Shown here in pieces: positions 12,859-23,241 of a stretch of 64,000 bases of DNA. The stretch covers positions 5,598,284-5,662,283 of the forward strand of contig JAJEKV010000019.1 in the NCBI GenBank assembly GCA_021234155.1, read 5' to 3'. The notes beneath the pieces are model-generated. The model did no database searches. It saw only the letters and a list, made by a program, of their open reading frames with translations, and was not told where the DNA came from. The first letter of the stretch is position 1, and every line of letters begins with the position of its first letter. A program made the translations under genes and the position numbers. This stretch comes from Isoetes taiwanensis (lineage: Eukaryota; Streptophyta; Lycopodiopsida; Isoetales; Isoetaceae).

Positions 12859-13056
12859 GCTATAGCAAGAGTACTTACTCCGGCGGCTATGGCGAGAGAA
12901 CTTGCTCCGGCGGCTATGGCGAGAGAGCTTGCTCCGGCGGTTATGGCGAGAGAGCTTGCTCCGGCGGCTATGGCGAGAGAGCTTGCTCCGGCGGCTATGG
13001 CGAGAGAGATTGCTCCGGCGGCTATGGCGAGAGAGCTTGCTCCGGCGGCTATGGCG
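12859..13056. repeat. 27-bp minisatellite in the A1 leader
   Basis: Seven full 27-bp units plus nine bases follow the pattern GCTATGGCGAGAGAGCTTGC+TCCGGCG. Because 27 is a multiple of three, both strands stay open through the array: plus reads repeats of APAAMAREL and minus reads repeats of SSLAIAAGA. A2's leader has one related stretch, TTCCGGCGGCTATGGCGG (near 32167), so the array looks like a local expansion of a leader motif shared by the lineage. Confidence 0.9.
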
Positions 13057-13157
13057 CCTCCACTTCGTGGGTTTACCAAAGGCACGCCTCTAATTTAAAT
13101 AGGAAAATACATGCACTATAAATACTAGAAAAAAGGTTATATCCCTTCACGAAAGAA

Positions 13158-13345
13158 GTTGGCTTATTGTTGGCTTGGGTTCCGAAGGTCAGGGGTTCAA
13201 GACCCCATAGTACCTTTTTATATAAAAGTTGCTATGCAAAGAAAACTATATGTGTATAAGAAATATGTGAAACATATTCAAGAGAGAGCTTGGTGTGGTG
13301 GTAGGCGCCTAGGTTTGGAGTTGAGAGGTCATGGGTTCAAATTTG
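13158..13345 (+). repeat. Two tRNA-like SINE-type segments
   Basis: The first has TGGCTTATTGTTGG (13160-13173, A-box-like) and GGGTTCAAGACC (13193-13204, B-box-like). The second, about 130 bp further on, has TGGTGTGGTGGTAGGCGC (13291-13308) and GGGTTCAAATTT (13333-13344). Each is followed by AT-rich sequence with TATAAAA-like stretches. Neither folds into a full tRNA. A dimeric or two adjacent SINEs are equally possible. Confidence 0.5.
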
Positions 13346-13808
13346 GATTGGGGCGCCAAAATAATATGTATATAAAAAAACATACGAAAATTTTTATATG
13401 GCAGAAATACGCGTTTTATACGATTCGGGCGCCCGACGGCATTATCTGGCAGCTCCTACCATGATCCCGAGTGGCCGAAAAGCAAGAGGCGCCTCGAGTT
13501 GACTTTCGGGGCCCCCTCCTGACCATTTTCTGCCCGAAATAACGACTGTCCTAGGGTATTTGGGGTACGCCCGATCCAATGGAGCCATTTCCGCCTTCAT
13601 CCCAGCTACCTACAAAACGTTATAGCCCCTCCAAACTTGGGTCCTCCAGTCTCCCTAACTTCTTTAAACCTACAATTTCTTACTTTAACCTAACACAAAG
13701 CCAAACATCAAAGAACTAACAATCACACTAGCTTAGCCTCCTACCTAGCCCGACCGAACTACGAGTTAGAGTTCGGCCCGTTGCTATGATTCCATCAACC
13801 GTAATCAT
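13346..13808. other. A1 leader, no gene recognised
   Basis: GC-rich stretches (13430-13560) followed by a C-rich, gene-free segment leading to the primer site. No supported features. Confidence 0.5.
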
Positions 13809-13821
13809 GGCTCGATACCAT
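13809..13821 (-). other. Degenerate primer-binding site of A1
   Basis: The plus strand reads GGCTCGATACCAT, compared with GCTCTGATACCA in A2 and B. Its complement is a slightly damaged TGGTATCAGAGC, the standard site for initiator Met-tRNA. Confidence 0.6.
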
Positions 13822-15484
13822 CGCGGCGCCCACGAATATATACGACACCCGGGCGTATACATGCGAGAATTTCCCCTCCATGGCGACCACCTCGCCATGA
13901 GCGGAGAACCCTCCGCTATTCCACCCATATTATGGTGCCCGAAAAGAAGGACCGCGAAGGGGTCATTCGGCCCACGCCTTCAATGGGACTCCTACGTCGC
14001 GGAAGCATGAATACAAGGGTTAGCACACATATAAATAACCACCACGAAGGGTGGCGCATCCATCCAAATACCAACGACAAAGAATATGCATCTAAAACTA
14101 AGAAAACACCCAAACCTCAGGTTCTACCCCAGCTCAGACTCCAGCGAGGATCGACTGACGGTTGGGCCTCAAGAGATCAGCAGACCGAGTCTTGGCATGG
14201 CGTTATGCGGCATAGAACATCGGCTAGGGTTGTCCACTCCATCCGCCCCTCACATTGCACACTTTGCGCGGATGGGTCAATTCACGCTATGGCCGCTATA
14301 GCCTTCCTGAGATCTTGGGCTCGAGGCATCACCCTGCTGAGCCTACTCCAGGGTTCATGAAGCCCCAGTCCGATGAGGCAGGTCAGGGAAGCGTCCCCTT
14401 CCAGAATCACAGTGGTTCCATGGGTGAGCTAGAGAATACGTGCCGCATCAGCGACCCCCGCGTCCGTACCCGACTTACTCACCCTAAATCTACTCAAAGT
14501 GCAAGGTGCCCCATATACGGGTCACACCTCTACACCCAGGGAGTGTCAGACCCATACCCGGCCCTCTACGTGACCGACTATCAGGCCTAGCCCACTGTAG
14601 GAGTCTCAGGAGCCTTTTATGTTCGTGCAAGACCCCACCCCCACTTCACCACTGTGTTCCTTGTCTGGTGCTAAGCCAGTCCATATCGTCTATGACCCGG
14701 TGGGCTCTTGTACACAGGCCGCAATTATTGGGAATTACAGGGTTCTATCTAGGAACATACTATCGTATATGAGTTCAGAGGTCTCTACCCCGCCTTTAAT
14801 TCCCCCATTTTCAGAGTGATACCATACAAAGAACTATCAATCCATCCTTTTTAAGAACCAAACCAGAATCAGGATATAAAGAGAACTTACCTTTACAATC
14901 AAGGGTTAGTTCCTACAATTAAAACAAAGAGAGAACAGACAAAACAACACAACAAGTGCCCAACAGGGGCGCTACCCTAGAATTCACAAGCTAAACTACT
15001 ACTAACCAGTGTTTCGGCTGGAACCATTATCGTGGGGTGCTTCCATCTTGCTGTAACTAGGGTGGCAGCGACAGCTAGTGGGTGTCCGACGATTCGGGGG
15101 GGTCAACAACAGTCCTTGGGCACTCAGCAACAGTCCTTGGGGCGCTCAACTGCTCCTTGGGCGCCCAGCAGCTCCTCTCCTCCATCTCCAGCTGCTCCTA
15201 ATTCGAATTGGGGCACAAAAGCCCTAATTTGGGTGTCCAAAATGGAAACCATGCCTTGCCCAATCGATTTGGGCCAAGTGGCACCCCCTTGTTGGTGCTA
15301 ATTAACTAGTTTAGCTTAATTAGGGTAATTAGGCTATATACTTTATAATTATCCACAATGGATTTATTAACATAGCTAAATAAAACCATTGTGGTCGACT
15401 CCCACTTAGACAATTACCCCCTTATGTCCTAGTGACGTGTCCCGGCGTGCATACGTATACCGTATAAATGCCTGGAACGTCACA
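13822..15484 (-). repeat. 5' LTR of A1
   Basis: It matches 5398-7064 along its length and ends GGAACGTCACA. Its first bases read CGCGGCGCCC where other copies have TGTGACGCTCCC: T-to-C and A-to-G differences concentrated at the very terminus. This LTR would carry the promoter of the element on the minus strand. Confidence 0.85.
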
Positions 15485-15857
15485 AGTTCCGTGGTATGTC
15501 GTTAGTCACCATGTCACCAAAAGCCTAAAGGGTGTCAAGAGTTATCACATCTCCAGTGTTACTTTTGTATACACGCTCTTGGGTCATGGAATGATTAGAA
15601 ACGAAAATATCACGCTTATGTGAGCAAATGTGAAAATTGAGGAGCTCAACATTTCGTGCTAAAGTGCGTCTCGCATTACTGCACTAAAATAGGAGTTTGT
15701 GTGTTTTTACTTACCGCACTAAAGTAGGAGTTTATGTGTTTTTACTTGGCTTTAATTTAAGCGAGTTATACTTCTGAGAAATCATGTGAAATATCAGATG
15801 TTCTTAAGACGACAAAGCTTGATGTTTGCTAGAGTTTTTGTTATTTGCCTTGCCATA
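15485..15857. other. Unclassified spacer between A1 and B
   Basis: It begins with the A1 target duplicate AGTTC. It contains two direct copies of a segment GCACTAAAxTAGGAGTTTxTGTG (near 15684 and 15718). The truncated B LTR starts abruptly at about 15858, so a deletion or rearrangement junction lies here. Confidence 0.5.
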
Positions 15858-16915
15858 TAGAGGCTCCAGGGGCGACTAGAGAATCGTGACGACACACGAT
15901 TCGTACCCGACTGAACCCCCCAAAACAAGAGCCAAGCTGACACTTGCAACTCTTGAGAGTACACCATTGCCCCAGGAGGTGTCGGACCCATGCTCGGCCC
16001 ACACGAAGTGACCGACCATAAGCCTAGTTCACTGTGGGATCCTCCGAAGCCCCCACTCGGCAGGGATCCACCCCCCCATCTTGCCTCTAGCCCCGTTGTG
16101 TAGCGCTGAGTCACATCATAGCTTCCATAGCCCTAAGGGTTCCTATGCACAGTGCCGCAACTAATAGGAACTAAAGGGATCTACACTAGGAGCATACTAC
16201 ATATGGCCCTAGGTCTCTACCCCCCTTCCCAATACAAGAGGAGCACATGATCAACCAATATCACATACATCACATCATGATCAATATCAATATCATATGA
16301 ACATCTTAACCTAAACATACATAGCTAACTAACAGTTAGGGTTCCTTGATTAGGGTTCAAGATGTTCAACAAAGGATCTAGGGTGGCTCTACTCTAGACA
16401 CGAATCACTAACCCATCTGGAGTGCTAACTTCCAGATGAACTAACATGAACTCTACTCAACCTACCTCCTCCGGCGCGCTTCCTCCCATCCCCGGGCGTC
16501 TCCATGCTCCTAGACGTGGTTCGAAGGCTTGCTCCCTCTACGATCATACACACCTTCCAGGGGCTGCTGCTCTAGGCTAGACTATGACGAACGGTGCTCG
16601 AAACGGGGTTTCGGGCACGAGGATGAGAGTTCAGGTGCTAGGTCAGGGAAAAAGGGTCTAGGGTTAGGGTTAGAGCTCATATAGGTGTGGGTCCACGTGG
16701 GATGCCACGTGGCACCACTAAGATGAGGCCGTGTGGCGGTTGCCTAATAGGATAAGGCCATGTGGAAATGGCCCTTATCCTAAGGTTATCTAAGTTAAAC
16801 AATTAACTTAGATGTGCGCCCCTTGCCACTTATACAAGGCTACCTAGGTAGACTTGTATGGTGACGGGTCCAGGAATATACGTATTTATGGCGTATATTC
16901 CCTTGGAACGTCACA
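15858..16915 (-). repeat. 3' LTR of B, truncated
   Basis: It matches 52508-53578 nearly base for base, from TAGAGGCTCCA to GGAACGTCACA. The portion equivalent to 51941-52507 is absent, so the outer end and its target duplicate are lost. Confidence 0.9.
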
Positions 16916-16952
16916 TTCTCCCCCCCTTAGGACAATGCTGTCCTCAGCATTG
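16916..16952 (-). other. Polypurine tract and hairpin of B
   Basis: On the minus strand CCTAAGGGGGGGAGAA directly precedes the LTR start. CAATGCTGAGGACAGCATTG (16933-16952) gives a perfect 8-bp stem with loop AGGA, at the position seen in A1 and A2. Confidence 0.85.
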
Positions 16953-17730
16953 CACTAAGGTGACGAGCCTATCTATCCTGCAAAACAACATAAGATCATA
17001 CACTTAAGTTTAATTTAAACGATCAACTTCCTATTAAAGTTAAATGTCAAAATTTAGGCTATATTTAGGCCTTGACAAGGTTACTTCTTACAATAATTCA
17101 AAACATTATTATAAGAGTTATTAGGGTTCATAATCTAAATCATGGTTCCCCCATCTTCTCGTAATGCGCCCCACCTCGAAGCTCCTTCTCACTTGCCTGC
17201 ACATGGAGCACATTACTTTAGTTTAATTAATAAGTTTGTGGTTTTAGGGGACCACCCCCCTTACCAATACCTTGCACTCGATCATGGCCCTTTCGGATTT
17301 GAGCTTAAGGACCATTTAATATGATCCCATCATCGCCCATGATCAAGTGCTACCTTGTACTCGGTTACCCGGTTCCGAGTACGCCTAGTGCATCATGCCC
17401 CAAGGGTTTTAAGCTAGGGAACGTCTCACGATCCCATCATCGCACATGATCACTTTGACCTTCACCATGACCCCCCTATGGCCAGGTGTGCGAACCCCAC
17501 ATCGTGGCATAGAGAGCATCCGACCGATGTCCCATCATCGCGCACCATGCCTTTCCTCTCTCTCTCGCATGACCCTATTGGTCATGCGCACCTCTTGGTG
17601 CATGTTGGCCTAGAGAACGCCTTAAAGGCTTATCTCATCATCGCCCACATGTTCCAAGATTCTGGCCTATGTATTCCACTAGCTAGAATACATCTGCCAG
17701 AACTAGAGGCTAACTAAGAAACATACTAAG
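16953..17730. other. 3' untranslated region of B
   Basis: No gene. It contains repeated phrases such as GATCCCATCATCGC (about 17320 and 17430) and CCCATCATCGC (about 17530), a loose internal repeat of about 100 bp. Short frames here are not supported. Confidence 0.6.
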
Positions 17731-18845
17731 CTAACCTCCTGGCAAGTCGGGGTCGACCAAGTCGGAGACGACTCGCCCATCAAACTCCTTCATAAACTCT
17801 GGGTATTGCTTCTCCAAGTCATGCTTCAATACCCATGTCGCGTCTTCCACGGGCAAGTTCTTCCACTTGACCAAATACTGGAGGAACTGAGACCTCCTAG
17901 TCTTCTTGAATGACTTATCAAGAAGTAACTCAGACACAATTTCAACTTGCTCCTCAGTCATTTCCAACAACGTTGGAGTATCCAAAACCCCATCAGGGTT
18001 AGGATTGTGCCTTTTCAATAAACTTACGTGGAAAACCTTGTGAACTTTGAGATGGGCGGGGAGATCCAACTTGTAGGCTTGGGAGCCCACCCTTTCCAAA
18101 ATCTTGAACGGACCAGCCCATCTAGGGGCAAGCTTCTTGCAACTCCCAATCCGAAGCTTAGCTTGCTTAACCTTGATCTTCAACCACACGCTATCGCCTA
18201 CCTTGAACTCTCTTACGGTCCAGCTTGCATCGGCTACACTCTTACGGCCGACTTCTTGCTGCTAGGAGGTAACCCCTCACTTCTTCCACCAACTGCTGCA
18301 TATCTCCTAGCATCTGCTGGGACACTTCAACCTTTGACACGGGATTGTGCCAAGTGTCCGGGGTTAAGCACTGGTACCTGTAATTTACCATGAAAGGAGA
18401 CATCTGAGATGACTCCTGTTTGGCACTATTGTAGGCGAATTCCACCAAGTGGATGTACTCATCCCACTTGGACTGCTTATTCCACACAAAGCTTCTGAGC
18501 ATGTCTTCCAAGATTCGATTAGTCCTCTCCGTCACACCATCCGTTTGGGGATGATAAGGCATGTGCTCATGGAGAGCTTAAATGCTGAATGGTCTTTGAA
18601 GAGGTCCTGCCAAAAAGCACTCATAAACTTGGAATCCCTGTCTGAAATAATCTCCCGAGGCATGCCATGGAGCCTAAAACTCTCCTTTACAAATAACTTG
18701 GCAGTATCTAATGCTGTGTCGGTAGTTCTACAAGGCACAAAATGTGCCATCTTAGATAATTTATCTACTACGACCATCAATGCATCCTTGCCTCGAAGAG
18801 TCTTGGGAAGTCCTGTGATAAAATCCATACTTACCACTTCCCATT
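17731..18845 (-). pseudogene. B integrase core and chromodomain, frameshifted
   Basis: Three overlapping frames cover it. 18532-18837 has [21 protein letters not shown] and SDRDSKF, the start of the rve core with its second Asp. 18242-18562 has PYHPQTDG and VEFAYNSAKQ. 17731-18189 has the C-terminal integrase segment LAPRWAGPFKI, then HVSLLKRHN and a chromodomain with QYLVKWKNLPVEDATWV. Chromodomain integrases direct chromoviruses to modified chromatin. At least two frameshifts interrupt it, and the MITE at 18846 cuts it from its N-terminal part. Confidence 0.92.
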
Positions 18846-19622
18846 TATGACATATTCAACAAAACTTGGACTTATTCAGATTTAATAGATAGCACTTCAA
18901 GAATGCCATTATAAGAATATATGTATTGTTTAATTCTTCTTGATTGTTATATTATTTATAAGTTTTAATTATGCAAGTTTATCCTTAAGTTAAAACCTAA
19001 CGGTTATCAAAGCATAAAATTGATTTCAAATTAACTTTTACTCGAATTTATCTAGAATTAGACATTTCAAGAATATAAAATTTCAATTTTCAGTGATTTA
19101 ACAAACATGATAATTTCTAAATAAAATATGATGGTTTGATAAGGATGACTTGAAACTATTATGACAATTTCACAATTTACAAGCTTTAACACTTTTAAAA
19201 ACACTTTATGAAAAGTTTTAATTTGAAATTAATTAAATGATAAAGTTAAGGTTTTAATTATAACTATAAATCATTGAAGATATATTGAAAATTAATCAAT
19301 AATAAGCTTTTCAATTTTTTGTTTTATTAAAGCATAAGTGTAATCATTTAATTAATTTCAGTCTAAAATTTTCTTTAGGTATTTTGAAAAATAAGATTTA
19401 ATTATACAGAGCTTTTCTTAGATGAAAATTTAATTGTAAATAGATGAAAGAATAGATGAAAGCAATTTTATACTTTAGTAACCATTATACTTTTGATCTA
19501 AAGATAATTGAAACAAATTATTAAAATGAATGAGAGTTAAAAATATATAAAATCTTATCATGGGATTCTTGAAGTATATTTATTAGACTTGAATAAGTCC
19601 AATTTTTGTTAAATATGTCATA
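18846..19622. mobile_element. 777-bp AT-rich MITE with ~70-bp inverted repeats
   Basis: The left end TATGACATATTCAACAAAAC and the inverted right end TATGACATATTTAACAAAAA continue to match for about 70 bp with few differences. It sits inside the integrase reading frame, between the codons for AK and WEV. The target duplicate is only two or three bases (TT or TTT on the plus strand). There is no coding capacity. A short TSD would fit mariner or PIF/Harbinger-type MITEs, but the class is not proved. Confidence 0.85.
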
Positions 19623-20357
19623 TTTCGCATTCGGCACTGCTAGAGGTTCCAAGGCTCCTGGAATTCGAAGCTGCTCCGCTTTGGTTTGCTGACACAACTG
19701 GCACTCACGAATATATCTTGCTATCTGCTTCTTCATTCCCGGCCAGAAGTAGCTACTTCGAATCTTGAAGTAGGTCTTCATAAAACCTGCATGCCCTGCT
19801 ATTGGGCTGTTGTGTGTGTCATGAAGGATTAGCTTCCTTATACCTGATGATTCGGGCACACACAACTTATCTTTATGGTACAACAAGTTGCCTTCCTTCT
19901 TATAATGCTTGAAGGCTTCTCGTTCCTTATCTGTTCTAGCCTCCCTGGAGAGGCTTTCCCATACCTCGTTGAAATCACCATCAGATGGTAATGTCTCCTC
20001 AATTTTCTTGCCATACCCACTCGAAAGAGTTGATATAGCATTACAATGTGTTCTCGTCTCAAGGGGTCTTCTAGAAAGAGCATCAGCGACCACATTCAAC
20101 TTACCTGGCTTATAAGCAATCTTAAAATCATACTCTTCTAGGAATTCCATCCACCTCCTTTGCCTTAGATTAAAGAAGTGGTTGGGTAAAGATGTATTGG
20201 AGGCTCTGGTGATCAGTATCTAACTGAAACTTCCTCCCAAGCAAATAATGCCTCCAAATACGAAGAGCTCTGACAATAGCTAGAAGTTCCTGATCATGGG
20301 TTGGATAGCGCTGCTCGGTGTCGTTCAACTTCTTGGAATCATAAGCTATTGGGTGAA
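19623..20357 (-). pseudogene. B RNase H end and integrase zinc-finger region
   Basis: Frame 19521-20150 contains [17 protein letters not shown] and [10 protein letters not shown], the end of RNase H typical of gypsy elements. It continues with the integrase zinc-binding segment: [18 protein letters not shown] then [11 protein letters not shown] (an H-H-C-C pattern). Frame 20170-20427 contains [33 protein letters not shown], the RNase H core with its catalytic Glu. The two frames differ, so a lesion lies near 20160. The hAT-like MITE cuts the RNase H start at 20366. Confidence 0.9.
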
Positions 20358-20365
20358 AGCATGCT

Positions 20366-20657
20366 AGGGTGTACCATCTAAAGTACTTTTTAGGGAGTGT
20401 GAAACTACCCAGAAAAGTACCCAGCACTGGGTACTGGGAACTTGCATAAATGCTGCAATAAATAATAAGTTTGAGAGTTAATCCATTTATATTAGTCTCT
20501 AATAGTATTGTTATCCTCTAATACTATAGATTGACATGTTATTGACCTTCAATTCAAAAATTTTCAATTGATTTTAATGGAAAGAAAAAATAGAAAGTAC
20601 CAGTTTTTAAAGTACCCAGTGTAGGTACTTTTGAGGGTTCTAAAAGTGGTACACCGT
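20366..20657. mobile_element. 292-bp hAT-like MITE
   Basis: Flanked on both sides by the palindromic octamer AGCATGCT (20358-20365 and 20658-20665), consistent with an 8-bp target duplication. The ends AGGGTGTACCA and inverted ACGGTGTACCA form short terminal repeats. GTACCCAGCACTGGGTAC lies inside. The 8-bp duplication and short A[G/C]GG-type ends suggest hAT. It interrupts the RNase H frame of B just upstream of PIAYDSKK. Confidence 0.8.
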
Positions 20658-20665
20658 AGCATGCT

Positions 20666-21084
20666 TTTACCCTATTACTCTTCCTTCTTACATAAAGACT
20701 CCACCTGTTGTCCGGATCTGGCAGAACTAGCACTGGTGCTGTTGTTAAGGCCTCCTTAAGCTTTTCAAATGAAGCTTGAACATTTTCTAACCAATGTGTT
20801 CTCCAATCTTTCACCTTAACACTCTTAGTGAGGTCCGTCAAAGGGGACGCCCACTTAGCGAAGTCCTTCACGAACTTTCTGTAATAACCTGCCAGACCTA
20901 GAAAGCTTTTTACCTCCGCCACATTCTTTGGAGCTGGCCAATCCACTACTGCTTCAATCTTTGCGGGGTCGGTGGAGATCCCTTCCGCCGATATGACATG
21001 GCCCAAATACTCCACTCTTTCGGTAGCAAAGTGGCATTTGGAGAGCTTTCCATACAAGCGATGCCGCCTCAACTTTTCCAATAC
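20666..21084 (-). pseudogene. B reverse transcriptase, C-terminal part
   Basis: The frame reads [20 protein letters not shown], then [29 protein letters not shown] and [10 protein letters not shown]: the thumb and connection region of gypsy RT. A2 is inserted at 21085, immediately before VLEKL. The RT continues at 41065 with the preceding residues HSQHLRRV, so the two halves were contiguous before insertion. Confidence 0.93.
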
Positions 21085-22713
21085 TGTGACGCTCCTTGAA
21101 CATATACGACCCCCGGCCGTATACATACGGGGACTTTCCCCTCTCATGGCGATCACATCGCCACGAGCAGGGCCCTCCGTCTATCCGGGGCCATCTATGG
21201 AGAGATGCCCGAGTGAAGGACACGGAGGTGTCATTCGGCCCACGCCTTCAGTGGGACTCCTACGTCGCGAAAGCGTGAATACATGTTAGCACACAACATA
21301 AATCATATATAAATAACCACCACGAAGGGTGGCGCATCCATCCAAATACCAACGGCAAAGAATATGCATCTAACTAAGAAAACACCTTAAACCCCAGGCG
21401 CTACCCTGGTTCAGACTCCTATGAGGATAGACTGACGGCTCGGCCTCAAGAGTTCAGCAGACAGAAGTATAACCTGGCGTTGGCTGGCATAGAACATCAG
21501 CTAGGGTTGTCCACTCCATCCGCCCCTCCTGTGCACACCTTGCAGATGGGTCGATTCACGCTATGGCTTCGCTATAGCCTTCCGGAGACGCAGGCTCGAG
21601 GTATCACCCTACTGAGCCTACTCCAGGGTTCATGAAGCCCCGGTCCGATGAGGCAGGTCAGGGAAGCGTCCCCTTCCAGAATCACAATGGTTCCATGGGT
21701 GAGCTAGAGAATACGTGCCGCATCAGCGACCCCCGCATCCGTACCCGACTTACTCACCCTAAATCTACTCAAAGTGCAAGGTGCTCCATACGGATCACAC
21801 CTCTACACCCAGGGAGTGTCAGACCCATACCCGGCCCTCTCCGTGACCGGCTATCAGGCCTAGCCCACTGTAGGAGTCCCAGGAGCCCTGTATGTTCGTG
21901 CAGGACCCCACCCCCACTTCACCACTGTGTTCCTTGTCTGGTGCTAAGCCAATCCATAGCATCTACGACCCGGTGGTCTCTTGTACACAGGCCGCAATTA
22001 ATGGGATACTACAGGGCTCGATCTAGGAGCATACTACAATACATGGGCTCAGAGGTCTCTACCCCCCGTAATTCCCCCATTTCAGAGTAATACTAGGCAA
22101 AGAACTAACAATCCATCCTTTCAGAGCAAAACCAGAATCAATATATAAAGAGAACTTACCTTTACAATCAAGGGTTAGTTCCTAAGATTAAAACACAGAG
22201 AGAACAAAGCTACAAACACAACCAGGGCCCAACAGGGGCGCTACCCTAGAATTCACAGGCTATCCTAGCCACCCACCTGAGTTCTGGCTGGACCCGTTAC
22301 CATGGGGTGCTTCCATCTCCTGGGTCTTGGGGGTTCAGCTTCAGCTACACAGGTACATGCGCTTGGTATGGTGGCGCTCAGCTTGGTGGTGGCGCTCAGC
22401 TCCTGCTCCCTTTTTGGACGAATTTTGAGAGTTAATTAGGGATAGGGATTAGGTTGACAGCCAAATTTGGAAGTCCCCATGCTGGCCAATCGATTTAGGC
22501 CAGGTGGCGCCTTCCCAAAGCATTAATTAGCCTAATTAATTTAATTCCCTAAGTTATAGGTTATTATCTTTAATGATTTAATCCCTTTTAGAACAACCCC
22601 CTAGGTTATAGTACCCCCTAGTGGTGTACCTTTACTGGGTGACGTGTCGGTATATTTATACGTATACCGTATAAATACGCTACGTATACCGTATAAATAT
22701 GTGGAACGTCACA
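21085..22713 (-). repeat. 3' LTR of A2
   Basis: 1629 bp, starting TGTGACGCTCCTTG and ending GTGGAACGTCACA. It matches 36023-37298 and 40683-41064. Relative to the 5' copy it lacks two short AT segments near 22540 and 22580. Confidence 0.95.
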
Positions 22714-22750
22714 TTCTCCCCTCCTTAAAAATAATGCTGTCCTCAGCATT
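22714..22750 (-). other. Polypurine tract and hairpin of A2
   Basis: On the minus strand TTTTTAAGGAGGGGAGAA directly precedes the 3' LTR. AATGCTGAGGACAGCATT (22733-22750) is the conserved stem with AGGA loop. Confidence 0.85.
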
Positions 22751-23241
22751 GGGGTTATTTAATCGGATACATGTACTTAAAGAACATAATTAGAAAACAG
22801 TAGACCTGACGTTAAAAGTATAACATTAATACGTTGAAATTATAGCATTTCGGACAGTAATACATTGAAGTTGAAGGTATAACATAGTGTACGCAGCAAG
22901 GTGCATTTAACAAACTTATCATTAGAGAAAGTTCAGGGACCGAAGTCCGATTTAAAAACATCATAGACGACGAAAGTCACACATGTAAACAAAACGAATG
23001 GGAAAAGGTTTGGTCATCAGCAACCCTCTATACATGGCAGGTCACGAACTGCTCACTGGCCTGCACATGTCAATACATTAGTATATCAATAATATAATTA
23101 GATTGTGGTTGAAGGGACCACCCCCTATAATAAAAGAAAATCTAGCTACGAGGGAACCTATCATGTCTATGGCTTGCAATTCATTGTGGCATAAGGAATG
23201 GTGCAGTTCCCCGTATAGCCGAGATGAACGCAGTCTATCAA
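22751..23241. other. 3' untranslated region of A2
   Basis: AT-rich, with no gene. It contains a loosely repeated phrase GTATAACATTAATACG/GTATAACATAGTGTACG (about 22818 and 22878). Confidence 0.6.

Larger units (their letters stand above)
5398..15484 (-). mobile_element. LTR retrotransposon A1, gypsy-type, non-autonomous or decayed
   Basis: The two LTRs (5398-7064 and about 13822-15484) are highly similar over their whole length. The flanking 5-mers are AGTCC (5393-5397) and AGTTC (15485-15489), which fits a 5-bp target duplication with one change. A polypurine tract borders the low-coordinate LTR and a degenerate Met-tRNA primer site borders the high-coordinate LTR, so the element reads on the minus strand. 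Unlike A2 and B it has no recognisable gag-pol ORF; only a badly decayed integrase-like stretch is visible near 11900-12200. The LTRs belong to the same lineage as those of A2. It is probably a non-autonomous (LARD-like) derivative mobilised by relatives such as A2. Confidence 0.85.
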
